Of a stretch of DNA of 64,000 bases, positions 1-8,024 are shown in pieces. A program made the position numbers and the translations under genes. The stretch is from assembly GCF_013393945.1 (NCBI RefSeq), contig NZ_CP040297.1:2310804-2374803 (forward strand), given 5' to 3'. The first letter of the stretch is position 1; each line of letters opens with the position of its first letter. This DNA is from Nostoc sp. TCL26-01 (GTDB taxonomy: Bacteria > Cyanobacteriota > Cyanobacteriia > Cyanobacteriales > Nostocaceae). The notes under the pieces are model-generated. The model had not been told where the DNA came from and made no database searches. It saw only the letters and a program-made list of their open reading frames with translations.

Positions 1-113
1 GGGAGTGCTGTTAGCGGAAGCGGGGCGTTTAGCCCGTGCTGAGTAAGAGAGTGAGGGAGTAGTGAGTATAAGACTATTGACCAATGACCAATGACCAATG
101 ACTAATGACTGAC
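1..113. repeat. Heptameric repeat tract with 38-bp palindromic unit
   Basis: The tract is non-coding. It contains a unit of about 38 bp at 7-44 (CTGTTAGCGG...GGGGCGTTTAGCCCG...TGCTGAGT) followed by degenerate 7-mers such as GACCAAT repeated three times. The same 38-bp unit recurs at 3221-3258 and 47570-47607, and inverted at 33331-33366. Short tandem 7-mers of this kind are typical of heterocystous cyanobacterial genomes. Confidence 0.8.
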
Positions 114-116
114 TCC

Positions 117-1154
117 TCACTTTTGAGATAAATCCATTAAATTCGCTAGTTTGTACACAATTCGCGCTCCGACATTGCCATCCCACTCGTCATCACCGAC
201 TTCGCAGACATCAAAGCCAATAATTTTTCTGCCACTATTTACCAATTCGCGGAATAAACAAAAAGTTTGCTCTAATTCCAGTCCACCAGGGACAGGAGTA
301 CCCGTATTGGGGCAGAGCTTAGGGTCTAGTCCATCTACATCAAAGCTAATATGTACGTATTCTGGCAAATGACTGACAATTTCGCGGCTTAGTTCTACCC
401 AAGTTGTTCCTGAGTATAGCTTTTGTTTAATTGCTGGGTCATAATAAGCCACTAGTCGCCCATGAGATTGGTCAATCGTTTGAATTTCATCGTGACTAAT
501 ATCACGCAAACCTACTTGGACAAATTTGGTAATTTGCGGTAGTTTCAACGCATTAAAAATAATTGAGGCATGGGAAAACTCAAAACCCTCATAAGCATTA
601 CGTAAATCTGCGTGAGCATCAATGTGTAAAATACCAAAATTGGGGTAATGAGCAGCTAGTGCTTGGAAGTAACCCAACGGTGCGCTATGATCCCCACCAA
701 TGACAGCAACCCGCTTACCTTGATTAATTGCTTGCTGACACTGGGTAAACAGCCATTGATTTACTTGTTGACCGGCTTGATTAATTTCTGTCAGCACAGG
801 TGTTAAATCTGGTGTATCTGTTAGTGGCTTACCTTGTGCTAACCGTTCGATAATTTGTGCTGCTAAGTTGCGATAATAGTTGTTCTTTTCTAAAATGTCT
901 TGTGAAATTGGCTCTAAAAAAATTCCTTGCTTCCAACCATCAGGGTTATCGAAGTCAAATAAATCCAGTTGAATGGAAGCATCGAGAATTCTTTGTGGGG
1001 CGTTAGCTGTACCTGCACCATAGGAAACCGTAACTTCCCACGGGACTGCAAAGACAATTAAATTTGCTGAATCATAATCGAATGGCAAACCTAAGAGATT
1101 GCCATTGATTTCACCTACACCATTAGGATCATAGTCTTGGAGTTGATTATTCAT
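117..1154 (-). CDS. speB: Agmatinase-like ureohydrolase (arginase family)
   Basis: This is a binuclear-metal ureohydrolase of 345 residues, likely converting agmatine to putrescine and urea in the cytosol (polyamine and arginine metabolism). All three family metal motifs are visible: GGDHS at about residues 153-157, HIDAHAD at 177-183 and SFDVDGLDP at 270-278. The N-terminal extension of about 60 residues, including VSYGAGTANAPQ, is usual for cyanobacterial members. Arginase, agmatinase and guanidinase share these motifs, so the substrate is inferred. It stands alone, convergent with repeats on one side and followed upstream by a PMP3-like gene on the same strand. The ATG at 1154 is the only plausible start; no strong Shine-Dalgarno sequence is seen. 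Confidence 0.8.
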   Translation of the reverse strand: MNNQLQDYDPNGVGEINGNLLGLPFDYDSANLIVFAVPWEVTVSYGAGTANAPQRILDASIQLDLFDFDNPDGWKQGIFLEPISQDILEKNNYYRNLAAQIIERLAQGKPLTDTPDLTPVLTEINQAGQQVNQWLFTQCQQAINQGKRVAVIGGDHSAPLGYFQALAAHYPNFGILHIDAHADLRNAYEGFEFSHASIIFNALKLPQITKFVQVGLRDISHDEIQTIDQSHGRLVAYYDPAIKQKLYSGTTWVELSREIVSHLPEYVHISFDVDGLDPKLCPNTGTPVPGGLELEQTFCLFRELVNSGRKIIGFDVCEVGDDEWDGNVGARIVYKLANLMDLSQK

Positions 1155-1217
1155 CAGATCGCTTACTCGATTTATCTACCGCCTATTAAACTTCTGTATT
1201 GTAATAGACTCATATTT

Positions 1218-1376
1218 CTATTTTCTGGCAATTACCCATATGGCATGAACAATTCCGGGAATGTAACCCAAAAGTGTTAACAAGATATTAATCCAAAAAT
1301 CCTTACCTATACCAACTTGTAAAAATACTCCCAAAGGTGGAAAGAAAATAGCGCACAGAATCCTCACTAAATCCAT
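1218..1376 (-). CDS. PMP3/YqaE-family small membrane peptide
   Basis: This short gene encodes 52 residues starting MDLVRILCAIFFPPLGVF. It has two hydrophobic segments around a short loop (VGIGKDFW) and the motif LLGYIPGIVHAIWVI, which is the signature of the PMP3/YqaE family (PF01679). Family members are small inner-membrane proteolipids linked to salt or cold stress and membrane potential. The start at 1376 is chosen over an upstream ATG at 1382 because AAGGAG directly abuts the upstream ATG but lies 6 nt before the chosen one. It is separated from the agmatinase by about 60 bp. Confidence 0.88.
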   Translation of the reverse strand: MDLVRILCAIFFPPLGVFLQVGIGKDFWINILLTLLGYIPGIVHAIWVIARK

Positions 1377-1488
1377 TGTCATCTCCTTGTAATGAATGTG
1401 ATTGTTATGCTTAAATAGACTTTTATTAAAAAATCAAACTGTTATTTTTAACAACTAGCTTACCTAGAGTAACTTAGATCAATAAATA

Positions 1489-1836
1489 TTAACCACCACT
1501 AATTTTAGCTTTATAACCTAGCTTAATTAAAATTTCCAAAATTTTTTGTTTGTGTTCCCCTTGGATTTCGATCTCATTATCTTTAACTGTGCCACCTGTA
1601 CCGCACTGAGTTTTTAACTGCTTGACTAAATCTGCCAATATTTCTGGTTTAGTTTGAAAACCCGTGATGACTGTCACAGTTTTTCCTTTACGTCCTGCAC
1701 GGGTAGCTTGGACTCGGAGATTTTGCTGTTGTGGCGGTAGTTCAGGGGTTGGTCTTTCTAAGGCGGCGGAGTTGTCGTTGCCAAATTCGCGGTAGACAAG
1801 GCGCTTATCTGAAGATTGGGAATTGGAAGAAGACAT
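1489..1836 (-). CDS. SUI1/eIF1-like translation initiation factor (YciH family)
   Basis: The 115-residue protein has a disordered Ser-rich start (MSSSNSQSSDKRLVYREFG) and a C-terminal SUI1 domain at about residues 45-115. Visible features are GRKGKTVTVITGFQ, the TQCGTGGTVKDNEIEIQG strand-loop and a final LGYKAKISGG. Bacterial SUI1 proteins resemble archaeal and eukaryotic aIF1/eIF1 and are thought to influence start-codon fidelity; the role in cyanobacteria is not settled. It diverges from trpB with a 74-bp spacer that must hold both promoters. Confidence 0.9.
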   Translation of the reverse strand: MSSSNSQSSDKRLVYREFGNDNSAALERPTPELPPQQQNLRVQATRAGRKGKTVTVITGFQTKPEILADLVKQLKTQCGTGGTVKDNEIEIQGEHKQKILEILIKLGYKAKISGG

Positions 1837-1910
1837 AAATTTTGATTAAGCAACTAGTTACAAAGACTTTCATATAATAATTAAGTCTATCCCATCATCA
1901 AAATTATTCT

Positions 1911-3149
1911 GTGACTACCACACCCCTTTCTCCAAGTTCTCCCGCAAATACTCAGGTTCCCGATACACAAGGACGCTTTGGACGCTTTGGCGGTAAGTAC
2001 GTCCCGGAAACCTTGATGCCGGCTTTGGCTGAGTTAGAAACAGCCTATCAGCAATATCGTCATGATCCCAGTTTTCAAGCAGAACTACAACAACTGCTAC
2101 GAGATTATGTAGGACGTGCCACACCATTGTATTTTGCAGAACGCTTGACTGCTCATTATGCTCGTCCTGATGGTACAGGAGCGCAAATTTACTTAAAGCG
2201 TGAAGACTTAAATCATACAGGCGCTCACAAAATTAATAATGCACTTGGTCAAGTATTATTAGCCAAGCGGATGGGTAAAGAGCGCATTATTGCCGAAACA
2301 GGTGCAGGACAGCATGGTGTAGCAACAGCTACAGTTTGCGCTCGGTTTGGGTTGGAATGTGTAATTTATATGGGCGTTCACGATATGGAACGTCAAGCAT
2401 TGAATGTGTTTAGAATGCGGCTCATGGGTGCGGAAGTGCGTCCAGTAGCTGCGGGTACAGGAACTCTAAAAGATGCTACTTCTGAGGCGATTCGGGATTG
2501 GGTGACGAATGTCGAAACCACTCACTATATTTTGGGTTCGGTAGCTGGCCCTCATCCTTACCCGATGATGGTACGTGATTTTCATGCGGTAATTGGTCAA
2601 GAAACTCGCGCTCAAGCTGTGGAAAAGTGGGGTGGTTTACCTGATATTCTGTTAGCCTGTGTGGGTGGTGGCTCCAATGCTATGGGATTATTCCACGAGT
2701 TTGTCAATGATTCATCTATTAGGTTGATTGGTGTAGAAGCTGCTGGGGAAGGTGTGAATACAGAAAAACACGCTGCTACCTTGACAAAAGGACGTGTTGG
2801 TGTATTGCACGGAGCCATGAGTTATCTACTGCAAGATGAAGATGGGCAGGTAATTGAAGCACATTCGATTAGTGCAGGCTTAGATTATCCTGGTGTGGGG
2901 CCAGAACACAGTTATTTGAAAGATGTGGGTCGGGCTGAATACTACAGTGTGACTGATGAAGAAGCTTTGGGAGCATTCCAGCGATTATCTCGACTGGAAG
3001 GAATTATACCAGCACTCGAAACAGCCCATGCGATCGCCTATCTAGAAACCCTCTGTCCTCAACTCCACGGCAGTCCCCGCATTATCATTAACTGTTCTGG
3101 ACGTGGTGATAAAGATGTTCAGACTGTTGCTAAGTTTTTAATGCCTTAG
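1911..3149 (+). CDS. trpB: Tryptophan synthase beta subunit
   Basis: The enzyme condenses indole with serine to give tryptophan using pyridoxal phosphate. At 412 residues it has the usual length. The PLP lysine is Lys107 in [10 protein letters not shown], followed by [13 protein letters not shown] and the phosphate-binding loop [10 protein letters not shown]. The C-terminal SGRGDKD motif is present. Translation starts at GTG (1911). No trpA lies beside it, which is normal because trp genes are dispersed in cyanobacteria. A heptameric repeat tract begins right after the stop codon. Confidence 0.97.
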   Translation: MTTTPLSPSSPANTQVPDTQGRFGRFGGKYVPETLMPALAELETAYQQYRHDPSFQAELQQLLRDYVGRATPLYFAERLTAHYARPDGTGAQIYLKREDLNHTGAHKINNALGQVLLAKRMGKERIIAETGAGQHGVATATVCARFGLECVIYMGVHDMERQALNVFRMRLMGAEVRPVAAGTGTLKDATSEAIRDWVTNVETTHYILGSVAGPHPYPMMVRDFHAVIGQETRAQAVEKWGGLPDILLACVGGGSNAMGLFHEFVNDSSIRLIGVEAAGEGVNTEKHAATLTKGRVGVLHGAMSYLLQDEDGQVIEAHSISAGLDYPGVGPEHSYLKDVGRAEYYSVTDEEALGAFQRLSRLEGIIPALETAHAIAYLETLCPQLHGSPRIIINCSGRGDKDVQTVAKFLMP

Positions 3150-3310
3150 TGGTGAGTGCTGAGTGCTGAGTGCTGAGTGCTGAGTGCTGAGTGAGGAGTG
3201 GTGAGTGAGGAGTGGTGAGTGCTGTTAGCGGTAGCGGGGCGTTTAGCCCGTGCTGAGTGAGGAGTGGTGAGTGGTGAGTGGTGAGTGCTGAGTGAGGAGT
3301 GGTGAGTGAA
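3150..3310. repeat. Heptameric tandem repeats (GTGCTGA / GTGAGGA types) with 38-bp unit
   Basis: At least five perfect tandem copies of the 7-mer GTGCTGA start straight after trpB. They grade into GTGAGGA/GTGGTGA variants and flank a copy of the 38-bp unit at 3221-3258 that also occurs at 7-44 and 47570-47607. The unit contains the small palindrome CGGGGC-GTTTA-GCCCG. It has no coding potential. Confidence 0.9.
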
Positions 3311-3677
3311 GAAGTTTTTCTCTTACGCTCCTCTGTTTTTCTGTGCTTGTCCTTTTTTCCTCTTTCGCATCCTTCATTTTTAAAAATAAATCTATCTTTA
3401 GAAAGAATTTTTTTTGCAGATTATCGATTTATGAAAGCAAGCTAAACAGTCTTTTTTTCCAAAATTTAGCGAAAAATCAGACTTATGGGAGAGGGCAATA
3501 CTAGGCGATCGCCCTCTCATTTATGAAAATCTATGAATTTAAAAGTTATCAGAGAATATTCAGAGGTATAGGAGTATATCCAAAGAGATATAAAGCCATA
3601 ACGAATTTGGCCAATCTTGAGTTGGTTTGATTAGATGAACAGGAAGTTTACTTTCAGCAACTACGAGTTTGGCTTTA
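3311..3677. other. Intergenic region with a HIP1-containing hairpin
   Basis: No gene is seen here. At 3489-3518 an 8-bp perfect stem (GAGAGGGC / GCCCTCTC) encloses part of a GCGATCGC site. No T-run follows, so it is not a clear terminator. The last 100 bp should hold the promoter of the CAP-domain gene. Confidence 0.5.
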
Positions 3678-4382
3678 ATGATGCTAAGAACAACAATTTA
3701 CGCCGTTGCTTTAGGAACTTTCGCTCTCACAAGTGGGGCGAGTGCTGTTTCTGTGCAAAATCTTCCTACCGCACTTAAGTCTTCTTCCATTTCCAGCGAT
3801 CATCTTTTCGCACAATACCGTTTTCCCATACAGTATCGTTATCCTAGACGGCCTGGTTCATCCAATCCTCAACAGCCATCTAATCCTGGCACAACTAATC
3901 CTGGCACAACTAATCCTGGCACAAATCCGCAACAACCATCGAATCCCGGCACATCCAATCCCCAAACGCCCCCAAGTGGACAAGGTGGAGCATCCAACAG
4001 TAACGCTGCCAGTATAGAACAAGCAGTTTTTGAGCAAGTTAATCAATACAGAGCCTCTCAGGGTTTACCCGCACTCAGCCGTAATGCGGCTATCGACGAC
4101 CAAGCCAGAATCCATAGTCAAAACATGGCTAGTGGTAAAGTTCCATTCAGCCATCAAGGATTTGAGCAACGAGTTAAAGCATTGAATATGTCTTACAAAT
4201 CGGCTAACGAAAACGTTGCTTATAACCAAGACAGAGATCCGGCAACAAAAGCTGTGCAAAGCTGGCTCCAAAGCTCAGGACACCTAGCTAACATCAAAAG
4301 CAATTCCAATTTAACTGGAGTTGGTGTTGCTGTTAACGGCAAAGGCGTTGTGTACTTCACACAAATTTTCATTCGTTCCTAG
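3678..4382 (+). CDS. Secreted CAP/SCP-domain protein with Pro/Asn/Gly/Thr-rich linker
   Basis: The 234-residue protein has an N-terminal signal peptide (MMLRTTIYAVALGTFALTSG, cleavage near ASA). A low-complexity linker follows, built from repeats of NPGTT and NPQQPS. The CAP/SCP domain (PF00188, CAP superfamily) occupies about residues 100-234. In it FEQVNQYRASQGLP, HSQNMASG, FSHQGF, ENVAYN and a SGHLANI segment give the family's His/Glu site. Bacterial CAP proteins are extracellular, with poorly defined activity. The linker is encoded by a 15-bp tandem repeat (AATCCTGGCACAACT) near 3887-3931. ATG 3678 is preferred over an upstream TTG. A perfect terminator follows at 4407. Confidence 0.85.
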   Translation: MMLRTTIYAVALGTFALTSGASAVSVQNLPTALKSSSISSDHLFAQYRFPIQYRYPRRPGSSNPQQPSNPGTTNPGTTNPGTNPQQPSNPGTSNPQTPPSGQGGASNSNAASIEQAVFEQVNQYRASQGLPALSRNAAIDDQARIHSQNMASGKVPFSHQGFEQRVKALNMSYKSANENVAYNQDRDPATKAVQSWLQSSGHLANIKSNSNLTGVGVAVNGKGVVYFTQIFIRS

Positions 4383-4406
4383 TATTGGACTGGATGAGGA
4401 ATCATG

Positions 4407-4448
4407 ATGTAGTAATCATAATAAAATCTTATGATTACTACATTTTTT
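4407..4448 (+). terminator. Rho-independent terminator
   Basis: A perfect 15-bp inverted repeat (ATGTAGTAATCATAA / TTATGATTACTACAT, 4407-4421 and 4429-4443) with a 7-nt loop is followed by six T. It sits 24 bp after the first CAP gene. A weaker 7-bp stem (GCAGACA / TGTCTGC) lies at about 4501-4529. Confidence 0.85.
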
Positions 4449-4656
4449 ACATTTTTTTCGGAAAATTTGTGGAAAATATTGTTTTTTTGCGTAAAAAATA
4501 GCAGACAGAATCGCTCAATTGTTGTCTGCATCTGTATTTTAATTTATTTGTCAACAATCCTTGAATTTATCAAACTGTAAAAGTATCCTGTTATATATCT
4601 TAGGAACTAGAAGGTAGAGTATAGGTCTTATAAGTATGTAAATCGCGTAATTCTTC

Positions 4657-5205
4657 ATGTCCCGACAACCTGCTTTTGGCATCGCTTTAAGTATGCTTGT
4701 CCTTGCTGGGGGTTTAATGGCTCCTCCTATACCAGGTCACACTTCTACAAAAAAGGTGAGTGATGATTCATCGTTGTCGATTTTGTCTAATCGGGTTGCT
4801 ACCTCCAGTACAACCTTTCAAACTACTGCTCTAGAAAAGTCAGTATTTGAGCAAATTAATCGATATCGATTGGCTAGGAAACTGCCAAAGTTGAGGTTAA
4901 ATGCCAGAATTACTCAGCAGGCCAGAATACATAGTCGAAATATGGCTAGAGGAAGAGTTCCATTTAGTCATCAAGGATTTGAGCAACGTGTTAATGCTAT
5001 TCCTCTCCGCTACAATAGTGCTGCGGAAAATGTCGCCTTCAATCGTGGATATGATAATCCAGCAAACCAAGCTGTGATTGGTTGGATTGATAGTCCTGGA
5101 CATTTAAAGAATATTAAAGGTAATTACAACCTTACAGGTATTGGTGTCGCTGCTAATCAGCAAGGTGAAGTCTATCTGACGCAAATTTTCCTGCGGACTC
5201 GATAG
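4657..5205 (+). CDS. Secreted CAP/SCP-domain protein, paralogue of the preceding gene
   Basis: This is a 182-residue second CAP protein. A signal peptide (about residues 1-28) is followed by a short spacer instead of the long linker, then the CAP domain (about 60-182). The domain shares EQINRYR, QARIHSRNMARG, PFSHQGFEQRV, ENVAFN, SPGHLKNI and LTQIFLRT with the upstream neighbour, so the pair is a tandem duplication that has diverged. Each gene has its own upstream region and the first is closed by a terminator, so they are probably transcribed separately. The function is unknown beyond a secreted CAP protein. Confidence 0.85.
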   Translation: MSRQPAFGIALSMLVLAGGLMAPPIPGHTSTKKVSDDSSLSILSNRVATSSTTFQTTALEKSVFEQINRYRLARKLPKLRLNARITQQARIHSRNMARGRVPFSHQGFEQRVNAIPLRYNSAAENVAFNRGYDNPANQAVIGWIDSPGHLKNIKGNYNLTGIGVAANQQGEVYLTQIFLRTR

Positions 5206-5291
5206 ATGTAATTTTGGGTTTTTAGACAATAATGATGTAGTGTCTAATGGTGACTCTCTCGGTAGATACTGCATACATTATTGATTAATTC

Positions 5292-5921
5292 ATGACATTA
5301 CCAGACTTTCAGGTAGAAGATCACGACCTCAGTGACGCTGCTTTGTCCCAATATTTAAAATCGGCAGCGTTAGCGGTTGATACGGAAACAATGGGATTAT
5401 TACCGTCACGCGATCGCTTATGCTTAGTTCAGCTATGTAACCCTCAAGGTCAAGTCACAGCAATTCGTATAGCCAGAGGGCAAACCATAGCCCCAAATCT
5501 CAAACAACTATTAGAAGCAACAAATGTCTTGAAAGTTTTTCACTTTGCTAGATTTGATGTTGCTACATTGCGCTACTATTTAAATATTCATGTACAGCCA
5601 ATTTTCTGTACTAAGATTGCGAGTAAGTTAGCTCGTACTTATACTAATCGTCACGGACTGAAAGATTTAATTCAAGAGTTAGAAAGTATTGAGTTAGATA
5701 AAAGCGCTCAAAGTTCCGATTGGGGAAATGCGGAGAATTTGACTGCAACTCAACTCAGTTATGCTGCTAACGATGTTCGTTATTTACTCAGCGCTCAACA
5801 AAAGCTGATAGCCATGCTACAACGTGAAGAACGCTGGGAATTAGCACAAGAATGTTTTCAAGTTTTGCCAACAATTGTCTCTCTGGATTTGTTGCAATTC
5901 AAAGATTTATTTGAGCATTGA
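5292..5921 (+). CDS. Ribonuclease D-like 3'-5' exonuclease
   Basis: The 209-residue protein is a stand-alone DEDD exonuclease domain (PF01612). Exo I is AVDTETMGL (Asp and Glu), Exo II is FHFARFDVATL, and Exo III is LSYAANDVRYLL (a DEDDy tyrosine). Full-length E. coli RNase D also has HRDC domains, which are absent here, as is common in cyanobacteria and alpha-proteobacteria. The likely role is trimming 3' ends of structured RNA. The ATG at 5292 is used and the upstream CAP gene ends 86 bp away. A small mobile element lies 13 bp after the stop. Confidence 0.88.
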   Translation: MTLPDFQVEDHDLSDAALSQYLKSAALAVDTETMGLLPSRDRLCLVQLCNPQGQVTAIRIARGQTIAPNLKQLLEATNVLKVFHFARFDVATLRYYLNIHVQPIFCTKIASKLARTYTNRHGLKDLIQELESIELDKSAQSSDWGNAENLTATQLSYAANDVRYLLSAQQKLIAMLQREERWELAQECFQVLPTIVSLDLLQFKDLFEH

Positions 5922-5934
5922 GTCATTAGTCATT

Positions 5935-6024
5935 AGACATCTCCGAAAATGAATGTAGAGACGTTGCAGTGCAACGTCTCTACAAGGATTTTAAGCAACG
6001 CAGAATTAATTTCTGGAGATGTCT
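5935..6024. mobile_element. 90-bp MITE-like element with nested palindrome
   Basis: The ends form an imperfect terminal inverted repeat (AGACATCTCCGAAAT / ATTTCTGGAGATGTCT). The centre is a 29-bp palindrome, GTAGAGACGTTGC-AG-TGCAACGTCTCTAC. That core also occurs at 7990-8013, 41164-41256, 44523-44615 and, degenerate, inside recJ. ATT flanks both sides and may be a target duplication. No transposase is encoded. Confidence 0.75.
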
Positions 6025-6097
6025 ATTAGTCGCTAGTTTTGGTGATTAAAAATCACCGAAGAATGGTAGAAGTACACCAGTAGGGGCAATACCCTGC

Positions 6098-6303
6098 ACA
6101 TTGGTGTCAACTTAACGTGAAACCCGCTTGGTGACAACGTTTTTCCCTCACCCCCAACCCCTCTCCCACATTTGGGAGAGGGGAGTCAGGAATCCTTGTC
6201 CCCCTTCTCTCAAACATGGGAGAAGGGGTTAGGGGATGAGGGCGAGATCATCTGGGTTCAACGCCAACTTCATCTAGCTTTTTCCTGAAGTTGACACCAA
6301 TGT
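6098..6303. mobile_element. About 205-bp MITE-like element with 15-bp terminal inverted repeats
   Basis: Perfect inverted repeats CATTGGTGTCAACTT (6099-6113) and AAGTTGACACCAATG (6288-6302) bound the element. Direct repeats TACCCTGC occur immediately outside both ends and look like an 8-bp target duplication. The interior holds a GGGAGAGGGG / CCCCTTCTC type palindrome and no open reading frame. Intergenic DNA on either side (6025-6097, 6304-6369) shows nothing else. Confidence 0.75.
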
Positions 6304-6369
6304 ACCCTGCCTTAAGCCTTCGGCTAGATGAATTGCCTCTACTCTTCTGCCTAAAGTGACAAAACAGCG

Positions 6370-7788
6370 CTATCCTCTATCCCCTATCTTCATCTGAACT
6401 GTAAAAGTAGAACCTTCATCTAGCTTGCTTTTAACATTGACAGAACCGCCACAATGCCATAACAGTCTTTGGACAATAGTTAAGCCTAAACCAGCGCCAT
6501 TAATTTCGTCAGCGACTCCGGAACGCACGCGATAAAAGCAATCAAAGATTTTGGGAATTTCGGTTTCGGCAATTCCCATTCCGGTGTCACGGATTTCTAG
6601 TTGGACATATTCGCCTTGTAATCTGGCTTTTACCCAAACTTGACCGCCTTTAGGGGTAAATTTAATACTGTTATGCAGTAAATTAATGACAATTTGTCTC
6701 AACCCACCATTGACACACAATACTGGTGGTAAATCGGTAGGGACGGTGTAGGCTAGCATGATGCCTTTTTCTTGGGCTACTGGTTGGTAAGTGCTGACTA
6801 CCCCAGGTACGATGTCTGCTAGTTTGACTGATTCTAAGACTGTACTCTCTAAACTATGCTCTAGTTCTACCAAAGCCATTAAACTGGAAATTAAAGTGCT
6901 TTGACGATCGCACTGCGTATTCAGCATTTGTAAATAGCGCTGTCGCTGGTTGGGTTTGAGGTTGGGCGAATTCAACAGGGAAAGCGCTGTCTTCATTTGT
7001 GTTAGGGGTGTACGCAACTCTTGACAGACGTTGCTTAAATACTCATCTTTGAGTTGTTCTTTTTTTTGCAGTTTTTGATTTTGTTCGTGTAATTTGGCAA
7101 TGCGATCGTTATTTATTTGTCGATTAACTTCATTTTGTCGTTGCAGTTGCTTGATTAAAAGCTGACTGATTAGTGCTGGTTCGCAGGCAGTTGTACAAAT
7201 AAAATCGGCAGGTAAAATCGAACTTGATTCGGGGATGATTTCTTTTTTCAGGTGATCTAAAACATTTTGAATGACTTGACCATCAATGGTAGTAATGGTT
7301 AGCAAAGATTGATTTTGATGATTGTTTCCCTTCTCGCCAGTGCCATTGTTTTCTGGTTTTGGTTGTCGATGGGCAGCAATTAAACTGCAAAACTTGGGTG
7401 ATAAGACTATTAAGAAATATTCTCGTTGCAGTTGACTATTGGCTAGTAATTGCAAGTCAATATAATGGCAGTGAGCAGAGGAGAGGGGATTTAATTTCTC
7501 GGCTTTGACTGTCTCTTCGCCTAATTTTACTGGACTAACTTGACAATTATAGATAGTGATTGGCTCACTGACACAAGACTGATAACGAATTAATTCTGTA
7601 TGCCAAATTTTCGCTGGTGGAAGTTTAACCCATAAAGTTGCACCGATGTGTTGCTCAATGAGTAAGTCTATTTGCGATCGCACCAAAGATAACAGCATGG
7701 CTGGGTTGAGAGCCAAAGTTTGAGAAGGTGCTTCTACTCCTAAAGCCAGCTGATAAATCGACACATCCTTATGCAAAGAGTCATTCAT
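6370..7788 (-). CDS. Histidine kinase-like protein with Gln in place of the phospho-acceptor His
   Basis: The 472-residue soluble protein has an N-terminal input region (about 1-215) of no family I recognise, a coiled coil (about 215-250), a DHp-like region and a HATPase domain. The H-box reads SNVCQELRTPL, so the usual His is Gln256 (codon CAA). The ATP-binding parts look intact: N-box LLHNSIKF, G1 RDTGMGIA, F-box FDCFYRV, G2 GAGLGLTIV. It may bind ATP, or act on a partner's receiver or kinase, without autophosphorylating at the canonical site. No response regulator lies beside it. ATG 7788 is taken as the start. It is flanked on both sides by repeat elements. Confidence 0.8.
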   Translation of the reverse strand: MNDSLHKDVSIYQLALGVEAPSQTLALNPAMLLSLVRSQIDLLIEQHIGATLWVKLPPAKIWHTELIRYQSCVSEPITIYNCQVSPVKLGEETVKAEKLNPLSSAHCHYIDLQLLANSQLQREYFLIVLSPKFCSLIAAHRQPKPENNGTGEKGNNHQNQSLLTITTIDGQVIQNVLDHLKKEIIPESSSILPADFICTTACEPALISQLLIKQLQRQNEVNRQINNDRIAKLHEQNQKLQKKEQLKDEYLSNVCQELRTPLTQMKTALSLLNSPNLKPNQRQRYLQMLNTQCDRQSTLISSLMALVELEHSLESTVLESVKLADIVPGVVSTYQPVAQEKGIMLAYTVPTDLPPVLCVNGGLRQIVINLLHNSIKFTPKGGQVWVKARLQGEYVQLEIRDTGMGIAETEIPKIFDCFYRVRSGVADEINGAGLGLTIVQRLLWHCGGSVNVKSKLDEGSTFTVQMKIGDRG

Positions 7789-7989
7789 GAGTTAGGCACA
7801 ACAAATAAAAATCAGAAGCAGGAAAAGACTATTATTTCACCAGTTTTTACCCTTACTCTTTATATATATGTTTTTTACAGAAAAGCCACGGATAGGTCAT
7901 GGCAAATGAATCAAAAAAACATCAATCATTACGATAAGTAATATAATTGGTTAATTTATATTGCGAAATTTATAGATTTGTGATGTATG

Positions 7990-8013
7990 GAGACGTTGCA
8001 TTGCAACGTCTCT
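7990..8013. repeat. Palindromic repeat copy (GAGACGTTGCATTGCAACGTCTC)
   Basis: This is a near-perfect 24-bp palindrome between murE and the histidine kinase-like gene. It is the same core as in the elements at 5935, 41164 and 44523. It could fold in RNA and act as a 3' end signal for murE, whose stop is 12 bp away, but no T-run follows. The rest of 7789-7989 is AT-rich with no gene seen. Confidence 0.75.
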
Positions 8014-8024
8014 AGGGAATCGAA

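Noticed and set aside
3150..3310. Possible CRISPR array from regularly repeated short units
   Set aside because: Units are 7-bp tandem repeats without unique spacers of constant length, and no cas gene is in the window.
3858..4046. Minus-strand ORF with CARISCARISCARI repeats
   Set aside because: It is the antisense of the Pro/Asn/Gly linker repeat in the CAP gene.
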